Shown here: positions 1-5,881 of the stretch, piece after piece
Position numbering within the stretch: the stretch's first letter is position 1
Layout of the letters: the number at the start of each line of letters is the position of its first letter
From: Crocinitomicaceae bacterium
GTDB taxonomy: Bacteria; Bacteroidota; Bacteroidia; Flavobacteriales_D; Crocinitomicaceae
Direction of reading: 5' to 3'
Assembly (NCBI GenBank): GCA_027084145.1
Contig: JALWLM010000022.1
Location: forward strand, 1 to 8,148
DNA length: 8,148 nucleotides
Program-made: the position numbers and the translations under genes
Notes under the pieces: generated by a model
The model's input: only the letters and a program-made list of their open reading frames with translations
What the model was told of the DNA's origin: nothing
Database searches by the model: none

Positions 1-30
1 ATCATCCATTTTTTCAAAACAAATTAATGT

Positions 31-60
31 TTTGGACTATGGTGTATATGATTATATATG
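31..60 (+). promoter_or_regulatory. Possible Bacteroidota-type promoter for the SulP-like gene
   Basis: A TTTG box at 31-34 is followed after 18 bases by TATATATG at 53-60, which matches the Bacteroidota -7 consensus TAnnTTTG at all but one fixed position. The consensus spacer is about 19 bases. A transcript starting just after the box would have a leader of roughly 35-40 bases. The region is very A/T-rich, so chance matches are easy; a second similar box (TGTATATG, 43-50) lies nearby. No gene is visible in bases 1-102. Confidence 0.4.
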
Positions 61-102
61 ATTCATATTAAAAATACATTTAAATAATTAAAAATAACAA
101 AA

Positions 103-1848
103 ATGAATACAGCAATAAATAGAAAAGAAGTTTTTAAGTATCTTAAAAGAGATGCATTAGCCGGAACTGTAACAGGAGTAATGGCGGTTCCTTTAACAAT
201 CGGAATTTGTTTAATGTCCGACTATCCTGTCATGACAGGTCTTTATACTGTAATTTTTGCAGGGATTATAAGTTTTATTACTTACCTTTTTAAGCCGGGG
301 AATTATACAGGAATGCCTGGAGTCGCGGCCGGACTAGCTCCTGCTTTGGCAATGGGAATATCTCTATTCGGATTTGAAAATATGCCATTCGTTATTTTAA
401 TTACATCTATATTTCAAATGATTGTTTGGAGATTCAAATTAGAAAAATATATATTAAGACTTGTTCCTCATTATTTAGTAGAAGGATTATTAGCAGGGGT
501 TGGACTTAAAATTGCTTTAAAATTTGTCCCGTTTTTATTTGAACTACAAGCAGGGGATTTACACGATTTTAGTGATTGGACACATGTAGATTGGTTAAAT
601 TTTGATAGAGATAAAGTCGTCTTATTGTCCCTCCTGTCTTTTGCTTTATTTGTTCTACTTTACAAATACTATAAAAAGAAAATGCCTGCTTTACCATATT
701 TTATCATTATGATAACTTCGATAGGAATGACTTTTATTATGGATTTACCAAAAATCTCTATAGAGCCGATTCCGTTTAAGTTGGCATTACCTCTCCCACA
801 CTTTTCAGGGATGAGTGGTTCTGAAATTAGTTTAATCTTATTAAAAATGGTTCTTTTTGCAATAATGCTTGGAACAATTGACATCATAGAACAAGTAATG
901 AGTAATGTCGCCATTGAAAAAATGGACCCCTTAGGAAGAAAATGTAATACGAACAACAGTCTTTTAGCAATATGGATAGCTAATGCCGGAGCAACTTTTT
1001 TTGGTGGTATGACTAACTTAGACGGACTGGCTAAAAGTACAACAAACACCGTTGCGGGAGCAATGACTAAACTTTCAAATGTCTTTACATCGGCATTTCT
1101 ATTCCTCGTTGTATTATTTCCTGTTGTAATTACCACTCTTCCGGAATATTCTTTAGGTATCATTATGGTATACTCCGGATGGAAAATGATTGCCAACATC
1201 TCCCATGTTAAAGCCGAAGGACGTTATGCACTTATTCTATCGATTATCTGTGCTATTTTGGTTTTCAAACTTGGAATTTTTGAGGGATTACTTATTGTAT
1301 TGGCTGGACATGCAATCATTCAATATATTTTTATGAGACGATTAGGGAAAACCAATCAAGAAATTTGGAATCAATTCAAAAGCTCATTCTCTGAAAAACC
1401 CGTTTTTAAATTAGAAAGTGAAGACATCTTTGTTGATTCAAACATTCCTGTTTTAAACAAACTTATTCATGCTGTTAATACTAAAAATATAGATGTTACT
1501 CTTTCTATATACCATGAGAATGCTGTTTTGGTGCCTTCTTTTTCCAGTAGGATAAGACGTTCTCAAGAAGAAATAAAAGACTATTATAATACACTATTTA
1601 AAATGGATAATTTAGTGCTTTCGATCATTGAAGTAAAATTAAACAAAACAGAAAAAAACCGTATTGATTCGGGAGTGTATGAGGTTTCTTGGGATAATCA
1701 CGGATCAAAAGTCAATTATAAACTGAACTTTATGATCGTTGTGGAAAACAATAAAATTATCGCTCACCATTCCAGTTATCATGATTCAAATAATATTTCC
1801 ATATCTCGTTGGGTAGATGAAAAAAAAGACGGGAATTTTGTAATGTAA
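103..1848 (+). CDS. SulP-like anion transporter with C-terminal NTF2-like domain
   Basis: A 581-residue inner-membrane protein, inferred to be a SulP (SLC26-type) inorganic anion transporter of unknown substrate. The first ~410 residues are rich in membrane segments. SulP landmarks visible are the TM1-TM2 region (DALAGTVTGVMAVP at 17-30, then GLY at 46-48), the glycine/proline-rich TM3 start (70-80), and the late block from AIMLGTIDIIEQ (253-264) through GG and KSTTN (311-315) to AGAMTKLS. Two sites are divergent: the usual SGPTA-like motif reads GMPGVAAG, and the usual TG ahead of the S/T-rich stretch reads DG. A STAS domain, normal at the SulP C-terminus, is absent. Residues ~446-560 instead resemble NTF2-like domains of the CaMKII-association/SgcJ type, with ...IYHENAVLVPSF and a terminal HHSS (555-558). 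The ATG at 103 fits the start of a typical cytoplasmic N-terminus; no Shine-Dalgarno is seen. A terminator follows. The superfamily call is fairly sure; substrate and role of the tail are unknown. Confidence 0.8.
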   Translation: MNTAINRKEVFKYLKRDALAGTVTGVMAVPLTIGICLMSDYPVMTGLYTVIFAGIISFITYLFKPGNYTGMPGVAAGLAPALAMGISLFGFENMPFVILITSIFQMIVWRFKLEKYILRLVPHYLVEGLLAGVGLKIALKFVPFLFELQAGDLHDFSDWTHVDWLNFDRDKVVLLSLLSFALFVLLYKYYKKKMPALPYFIIMITSIGMTFIMDLPKISIEPIPFKLALPLPHFSGMSGSEISLILLKMVLFAIMLGTIDIIEQVMSNVAIEKMDPLGRKCNTNNSLLAIWIANAGATFFGGMTNLDGLAKSTTNTVAGAMTKLSNVFTSAFLFLVVLFPVVITTLPEYSLGIIMVYSGWKMIANISHVKAEGRYALILSIICAILVFKLGIFEGLLIVLAGHAIIQYIFMRRLGKTNQEIWNQFKSSFSEKPVFKLESEDIFVDSNIPVLNKLIHAVNTKNIDVTLSIYHENAVLVPSFSSRIRRSQEEIKDYYNTLFKMDNLVLSIIEVKLNKTEKNRIDSGVYEVSWDNHGSKVNYKLNFMIVVENNKIIAHHSSYHDSNNISISRWVDEKKDGNFVM

Positions 1849-1866
1849 TAATATAGAATAAAAATT

Positions 1867-1896
1867 AAAGCCTGCTTAAATTAAGCAGGCTTTTTT
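1867..1896 (+). terminator. Intrinsic terminator after the SulP-like gene
   Basis: Perfect inverted repeat: left arm 1867-1877 (AAAGCCTGCTT), five-base loop 1878-1882, right arm 1883-1893, running into six T at 1891-1896. It lies 18 bases past the SulP stop codon and has the G/C core plus T-tract expected of a rho-independent terminator on the + strand. Only 18 bases separate the T-run from the next start codon, so expression of the DUF2490 gene would need read-through or a promoter buried in or before the hairpin. Confidence 0.9.
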
Positions 1897-1914
1897 AAAA
1901 AGAAAAAGAATATT

Positions 1915-2616
1915 ATGAAACGAATAGCCATTTCTTTTACATTAACATTATTATGTACAATAAATGTAAACGCCCAAAATAATGTCAATAATCACTTAAT
2001 GTCTTGGTGGAATATAAAAAGTCATATTCCATTATCAGAAAAAATAAGTATAAGTCCGCTTTATTCTTGGAGAAGATCTGATTTTGTGAAAAATTGGCAA
2101 CAATCATTATTACGTATAGGGTTTGATTACAAAATAACTGAAAACCTAACATTAACCCCCGGCTATGATTGGGTGATAACATTTCCTTATGGGAAACAAC
2201 CCATATCAAAAATGACAACAGAATATCGAATATTTGAACAAATAATGATAAAACAAGTGATTGGAAAAATAAACTTAAAACACCGTTATAGATTTGAACA
2301 AAGGATGTTTGAGAATAAAATTTCTAAACATAGATTCAGATATCTCCTTGTTTTGTCAATGCCCATTTATAGAAAATTATCAATCACTCTTTTTGATGAA
2401 TTGTTTGTCAACTACGGAACAAATATGAACAATCACTTTTTTGACCAAAATTGGATGTATATCGGTTTTAACTACCCGGTAAACGGCAAATTAACTTTAA
2501 GTATAGGTTGTATGGAACAGTATATATTAAAGCCAAACAACTTAGACACTGAAAGGAATCCTTCAGTACAAATTGGAATTAAATATAATTTTAACGAAAA
2601 AAATAGAGAACGTTGA
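1915..2616 (+). CDS. DUF2490 family outer-membrane protein
   Basis: A 233-residue exported protein of the DUF2490 family, predicted to form an outer-membrane beta-barrel; no biochemical function is known for the family. Residues 1-21 are a signal peptide (MKR, hydrophobic core, cleavage after NVNA or NAQ). The mature part shows alternating beta-strand patterns and family landmarks: HRYRFEQRMF at about 122-131, a second RFRY near 140, DELFVNYG near 161-168 and FDQNWMYIGFNYPV, corresponding to the usual FDQNR-Y-GLGY block. The length is normal. The protein ends IKYNF plus seven charged or polar residues (NEKNRER), whereas barrels normally end at the aromatic residue; adding one T to the run at 2589-2592 would give a stop right after that Phe. 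It is separated from the SulP-like gene by a terminator and converges on the epimerase gene. Family assignment is confident; function unknown. Confidence 0.8.
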   Translation: MKRIAISFTLTLLCTINVNAQNNVNNHLMSWWNIKSHIPLSEKISISPLYSWRRSDFVKNWQQSLLRIGFDYKITENLTLTPGYDWVITFPYGKQPISKMTTEYRIFEQIMIKQVIGKINLKHRYRFEQRMFENKISKHRFRYLLVLSMPIYRKLSITLFDELFVNYGTNMNNHFFDQNWMYIGFNYPVNGKLTLSIGCMEQYILKPNNLDTERNPSVQIGIKYNFNEKNRER

Positions 2617-2654
2617 TATTATCATTGCGATTTTACTACTCTTAATTCTTAAAA

Positions 2655-3656
2655 TTAAATTTTTCCTTTTACAGCATTTTTTACACTTTCTTTCAATGGA
2701 ATAAAGGAATAGTTAAGTGTATTCTTTATTTTATCATTACAATATGAAATCGTTGTAAATAAACTGTTAATTGTTTCTCTTGTCATTGGATTTCTCTTTC
2801 TCAAAACAAAGCAGATGAAATCTAAAACAGGTTTTATCATGAAAACCATCCACTTTTGAACCTGAATTGTAGGCTTCGGTTTATTAAGTTCTTCTGCAAT
2901 TGTGTCAATAAGCGTTTTAAATTTTTGATTGTTTCCAATCAATAAAAATCGTTCTGCAGAAATATCAGTCTTCATTAATTGGTACATGATAGAAGCAACA
3001 TCTCTCGCATCAACGGTCGCATTGCCTCCCGGAGGATAAAACCTCGTCCCTTTTTGTACGGTGGAAAATATCGTAAGTGAACTGTCGTTCCAATTTCCCG
3101 CTCCTAAAATTACACATGGGTTAACAATTACGGCATTAAGTCCCTCTTCTATGCCTCTCCAGACCTCCTTTTCTGCCATGTGCTTAGAAATTGCATAACC
3201 TGTTGTTGTTGGGGTAATTTTCCATTTTCTTTCCTCTGTAACTTTCTCTCCGTTTTCACCCCCTATTGCTGCAGTAGAACTCACATGACATAACTTTTTT
3301 ACTCTTTTCGAGAGACAAACATTGACAATATTAGCAGTTCCCTCTCTATTGATTTTAATTAATTTTGTATAGTCTCTACGATCAAAAGATACTAACGCTG
3401 CACAATGATAAACCTCACAATCCGGTTCGATGACCTCTTCCAAGAAAAAGACATCTAAAATATCCCCTTTTCTCCACTGTATTTTTGAATAGAATTGTTC
3501 CCACTCTTCTCCAAAATAAAATTGAAAAAGTGCTTTTACTTGATTTCTTTTATTCTCGTTACGGTAAATCGCTCGAATATTTTTCTCTTCTTGGCGAGTT
3601 AATTCTACCAACAAGTGGCTTCCCAAAAGACCTGTTCCTCCTGTAACAAATATCAT
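2655..3656 (-). CDS. NAD(P)-dependent epimerase / extended SDR protein
   Basis: A 333-residue extended short-chain dehydrogenase/reductase, close in pattern to dihydroflavonol-reductase-like epimerases of Bacteroidota. Counting from the chosen start, the Rossmann dinucleotide motif GGTGLLG is at 6-12, the acidic turn GDIL near 64-67, the catalytic serine region VSSTAA at 125-130, and the YxxxK pair Tyr154/Lys158. NPCVILGAG and VDARDVA are typical of the subfamily. The substrate cannot be read from sequence; the C-terminal ~80 residues contain a hydrophobic stretch (VFMIKPVLDFICFVL) that might touch the membrane. An in-frame ATG at 3704 lies inside the upstream terminator hairpin and would add 16 residues unlike any SDR N-terminus; the ATG at 3674 adds ten. 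The ATG at 3656 gives the usual MIFVTGG start, so I prefer it. The gene follows fabD on the same strand but beyond a terminator. Confidence 0.85.
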   Translation of the reverse strand: MIFVTGGTGLLGSHLLVELTRQEEKNIRAIYRNENKRNQVKALFQFYFGEEWEQFYSKIQWRKGDILDVFFLEEVIEPDCEVYHCAALVSFDRRDYTKLIKINREGTANIVNVCLSKRVKKLCHVSSTAAIGGENGEKVTEERKWKITPTTTGYAISKHMAEKEVWRGIEEGLNAVIVNPCVILGAGNWNDSSLTIFSTVQKGTRFYPPGGNATVDARDVASIMYQLMKTDISAERFLLIGNNQKFKTLIDTIAEELNKPKPTIQVQKWMVFMIKPVLDFICFVLRKRNPMTRETINSLFTTISYCNDKIKNTLNYSFIPLKESVKNAVKGKI

Positions 3657-3683
3657 ATTCGAATCGTTAAACATTGTAAAGTT

Positions 3684-3723
3684 AAAAAAACAAAAGGACT
3701 GCATGATGCAATCCTTTTGTTTT
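3684..3723 (-). terminator. Strong intrinsic terminator after fabD
   Basis: On the - strand an 18-base arm (3723-3706) pairs with 3704-3687, with a single G·T pair and otherwise perfect complementarity, followed by seven T (3690-3684). It lies about 20 bases beyond the fabD stop codon and should end the ilvE-fabD transcript. Read on the + strand the arm ends in a shorter T-run, so some bidirectional activity is possible, but no + strand gene ends here. Confidence 0.9.
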
Positions 3724-3743
3724 ATCCTTCAAGTTTCATCATA

Positions 3744-4622
3744 TTATAAAGAAGCACTTGTCGTTGGGAACCTTCTGTCTACTTTTTTAAACATTCCTTG
3801 CAACGCCCTTCCCGGACCAACTTCAATCGCTTCCGTAGCACCATCTGCTATCATGTTTTGCATAATCTGTGTCCAACGAACAGACCCCGTTAATTGATCC
3901 TTTAAATTTTGTCGTATCTCTTCCGGAGAAGTTGTCGGCTTTGCCGTTACATTTTGATATATTGGACAGATTGGTTTTTTAAACTCTGTTGAATCAATAG
4001 CTTTTCCTAATCTTTCTCCTGCCGGAGCCATTAAAGGAGAGTGAAATGCTCCTCCTACGGGTAATACCATTGCCCTTTTTGCTCCTGCTTCTGTTAATTT
4101 TTCGCAAGCTTCTTCTACTGCTTTAACTGCCCCGCTAATCACCAATTGTCCCGGACAATTATAGTTTGCAGGAACAACAACACCATCAATTTCTTGACAA
4201 ACTTTTTCAACAGTCTCATCTTCAAGTCCTAAAATTGCTGCCATTGTTGAAGGCTCCGCATCACAAGCATCCTGCATTGCCAATGCTCTTTCGGATACAA
4301 GTTTTAAACCATCTTCAAAACTTAATGATTCTGCAGCCACTAAAGCTGATATTTCTCCTAAAGAATGTCCTGCGACCATATCAGGTTGAAAGTCTGTAAG
4401 ACACTTTGCAAGAATAACCGAATGTAAAAAAACAGCCGGCTGCGTTACTTTTGTTTGTTTTAGTTCTTCCTCTGTTCCTTCAAACATAATGGAAGTAATA
4501 TCAAAACCTAATATCTCGTTTGCTTTTAAAAAAAGATCTTTTGCTAAACTATTATTATCATAAAGGTCTTTTCCCATTCCGATAAATTGGGCTCCTTGTC
4601 CCGGAAAAACATATGCTTTCAT
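3744..4622 (-). CDS. fabD: Malonyl-CoA:ACP transacylase FabD
   Basis: A 292-residue cytosolic enzyme that moves the malonyl group from CoA to acyl carrier protein, supplying the extender unit for type II fatty-acid synthesis. The N-terminal FPGQGAQ (6-12) forms part of the oxyanion region. The nucleophile is Ser87 in GHSLGE (85-90), the conserved arginine is Arg112 in SERALAMQ, and the catalytic histidine is His194 in GAFHSPLM. QPAVFLHS (61-68) and the C-terminal EVGPGRALQGMFKK are also standard. Length and start (ATG at 4622, giving MKAYVFPGQG) match the family, particularly Bacteroidota members. It lies 77 bases downstream of ilvE on the same strand and is followed by a strong terminator, so the pair may form one transcription unit, although a weak -7-like TATATTTA box lies in the gap. 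No defects are seen. Confidence 0.97.
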   Translation of the reverse strand: MKAYVFPGQGAQFIGMGKDLYDNNSLAKDLFLKANEILGFDITSIMFEGTEEELKQTKVTQPAVFLHSVILAKCLTDFQPDMVAGHSLGEISALVAAESLSFEDGLKLVSERALAMQDACDAEPSTMAAILGLEDETVEKVCQEIDGVVVPANYNCPGQLVISGAVKAVEEACEKLTEAGAKRAMVLPVGGAFHSPLMAPAGERLGKAIDSTEFKKPICPIYQNVTAKPTTSPEEIRQNLKDQLTGSVRWTQIMQNMIADGATEAIEVGPGRALQGMFKKVDRRFPTTSASL

Positions 4623-4671
4623 ATCTCTATTTTTGTGGTAAATATAATAATATACTATTAGGAGGAGATTC

Positions 4672-4698
4672 CTTTAATCCACACCTTTTCGATTAAAG
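4672..4698 (-). repeat. Inverted repeat in the ilvE-fabD gap
   Basis: CTTTAATC at 4672-4679 is the exact reverse complement of GATTAAAG at 4691-4698, with an 11-base spacer. It starts one base beyond the ilvE stop codon in the 77-base gap before fabD. It lacks a T-run, so it is not a standard terminator. It may be an mRNA hairpin at the 3' end of ilvE or a binding site; the A/T-rich arms make it thermodynamically weak. Confidence 0.4.
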
Positions 4699-4699
4699 T

Positions 4700-5767
4700 T
4701 TATACTTTAATAATCCATCCGAACGGATCTTTAATTTTACCTGTTTTTAAATTTACAAGATATTCTTTAATCTTATTCGACGTTTCTCTAGGTTCCATAG
4801 GGACTTCATAAAGTTCTCCTCTATAACCTATTGTTTGAATAGGGGCAATTGTCGCTGCTGTACCCGCACCAAAAGCATCTGTTAATCGACCCTCTTTAAT
4901 CGCTGTGATAACCTCTTCAACCGTTACTTTTCTCTCCTCAACTTCTATCCCCATTGATTGAGCTATTTCAAGTACTGAACGTTTTGTAATTCCCTTAAGA
5001 ATCGTGTCAGATTCTTCTGAAGGTGTAACCAACTTACCATCAATTTCAAAAACAACATTCATTGTCCCTGATTCTTCAATGTATTTATGCTCTTTCGCAT
5101 CCGTCCAAATCAATTGATCAAAGCCTTCTTCTTGTGCTTTTTTAGCAGGATATAAAGATGCAGCATAATTCCCTGATGTCTTTGCTCTTCCAACACCTCC
5201 TTCTACAGCCCTTGAATAATATTCTTCAATTTTCACTTTTACAGGTTTAGAATAATAGTGCCCTACGGGACAAGTAAAAATCAAGAATTTATATGTTCCT
5301 GATGGTTTGATACCAATGTAATCATCCGTAGCAAACATAAAAGGACGTATATATAACGAATAACCCTCTTTTTGGGGCACCCAATCTCTATCTACATCAA
5401 CAATCTGTTTTACTAATTGAACAAAAATATCAGGTTCAATCGTTGCCATACACATTCTTTCACAAGATTCTTTGAACCGTTGCGCATTTTTTTCCGGACG
5501 AAATAATAAAACATCTCCAGCTTCTCCCCTTACAGCTTTCATGCCTTCAAAAACGGATTGTCCATAATGAATTGCAGAAGTTGCCGGATGTAAAGATAAT
5601 TGCGAAAAAGGTTTTATTTCAGGAGTGCTCCATTTACCATTTATATAATTCATTTCAAGCATATGATCTGAAAAAATCTTCCCAAAAGGAAGGTTCTCCC
5701 AATCTACTTGATTAATTCTTGATTCTTGTGTCGGTGTAATTTTTACATCTATCTTTTCCTCTATCAT
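4700..5767 (-). CDS. ilvE: Branched-chain amino-acid aminotransferase IlvE
   Basis: A 355-residue PLP enzyme of fold type IV that interconverts leucine, isoleucine and valine with their 2-keto acids in the cytosol. It is of the longer, eukaryote-like BCAT type. FSDHML (32-37) and HYGQSVFEGMKA (67-78) are N-domain signatures. The Schiff-base lysine is Lys196 in GRAKTSGNYAASL, Glu232 in EESGTMN is the residue expected to contact the pyridine nitrogen, and AFGAGTAA (298-305) binds the phosphate end. The C-terminal DPFGWIIKV is family-typical. The start at 5767 gives the normal length, and a well-formed promoter lies just upstream. It is divergent from ygiQ and lies upstream of fabD; its keto-acid products are also precursors of the iso/anteiso fatty-acid primers common in Bacteroidota. 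No unusual residues are seen. Confidence 0.97.
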   Translation of the reverse strand: MIEEKIDVKITPTQESRINQVDWENLPFGKIFSDHMLEMNYINGKWSTPEIKPFSQLSLHPATSAIHYGQSVFEGMKAVRGEAGDVLLFRPEKNAQRFKESCERMCMATIEPDIFVQLVKQIVDVDRDWVPQKEGYSLYIRPFMFATDDYIGIKPSGTYKFLIFTCPVGHYYSKPVKVKIEEYYSRAVEGGVGRAKTSGNYAASLYPAKKAQEEGFDQLIWTDAKEHKYIEESGTMNVVFEIDGKLVTPSEESDTILKGITKRSVLEIAQSMGIEVEERKVTVEEVITAIKEGRLTDAFGAGTAATIAPIQTIGYRGELYEVPMEPRETSNKIKEYLVNLKTGKIKDPFGWIIKV

Positions 5768-5785
5768 AACAACTAAGTTTCTTTA

Positions 5786-5817
5786 GCAAAAATACAATTT
5801 TAAAAGCAAAATACAAT
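5786..5817 (-). repeat. Short direct repeat overlapping the ilvE promoter
   Basis: On the + strand GCAAAAATACAAT (5786-5798) recurs as GCAAAATACAAT (5806-5817), differing by one A and offset by 20 bases, about two helical turns. Read on the - strand each copy is ATTG followed by a TATTTTG-like box. The pair therefore overlaps both promoter elements of ilvE. It may be a duplicated promoter element or a pair of regulator sites on the same face of the helix. Confidence 0.5.
5787..5817 (-). promoter_or_regulatory. Promoter of ilvE
   Basis: On the - strand a perfect TAnnTTTG box (TATTTTTG, 5794 down to 5787) is preceded, after exactly 19 bases, by ATTG (5817-5814), one mismatch from the TTTG -33 element. 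Spacing and sequence match the Bacteroidota housekeeping sigma consensus. Transcription would begin near 5780, giving a leader of about 10-15 bases before the ilvE ATG at 5767. Confidence 0.65.
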
Positions 5818-5820
5818 GAT

Positions 5821-5846
5821 AAAAATCATGCAATCCTTTGATTTTT
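5821..5846. repeat. Inverted repeat between divergent promoters, possible operator
   Basis: AAAAATCA at 5821-5828 and TGATTTTT at 5839-5846 are exact reverse complements separated by ten bases. The repeat lies just upstream of the ilvE -33 box and 23 bases before the ygiQ -7 box, so a dimeric regulator bound here could act on both divergent genes. A smaller overlapping hairpin (ATGAT/ATCAT, 5816-5829) is also present. A/T-richness raises the chance of coincidence. Confidence 0.35.
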
Positions 5847-5877
5847 TAATATATTCAAGCAATATTGCGTACCTTTG
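5844..5877 (+). promoter_or_regulatory. ygiQ promoter with -7 box four bases before the ATG
   Basis: TACCTTTG at 5870-5877 matches TAnnTTTG perfectly, and the ygiQ ATG begins at 5882. No exact TTTG occurs at the normal distance: the closest candidate is TTTT at 5844-5847 (22-base spacer), while a true TTTG at 5837-5840 is 29 bases away. If used, this box would start transcription at or within a few bases of the start codon, giving a leaderless or near-leaderless mRNA. Confidence 0.55.
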
Positions 5878-5881
5878 TTAA

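Noticed and set aside
669..1199. 176-residue open frame on the - strand inside the SulP-like gene
   Set aside because: It lies wholly within a well-supported transporter gene on the opposite strand, has no family motif and no promoter-like start context; it is a shadow frame.
1985..2218. 77-residue - strand frame inside the DUF2490 gene
   Set aside because: Antisense shadow of a gene with a clear signal peptide and family motifs; no recognisable protein features.
2617..2654. A/T-rich AAAATTAAATTTT near-palindrome between the convergent DUF2490 and epimerase genes, considered as a bidirectional terminator
   Set aside because: The stem is very short, has no G/C core and no convincing T-run; it cannot be called a terminator from sequence.
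3703..3897. 64-residue + strand frame over the terminator and fabD 3' end
   Set aside because: It overlaps the terminator hairpin and the catalytic gene fabD antisense; no independent evidence of coding.
4166..4399. 77-residue + strand frame inside fabD
   Set aside because: Leucine/glutamine-rich composition is typical of an antisense shadow and it covers the fabD active-site region.
5828..5839. ATGCAATCCTTT shared with the fabD terminator arm at 3706-3717
   Set aside because: A single 12-base match between two sites in 8 kb of A/T-rich DNA is about what chance gives, and the contexts differ.
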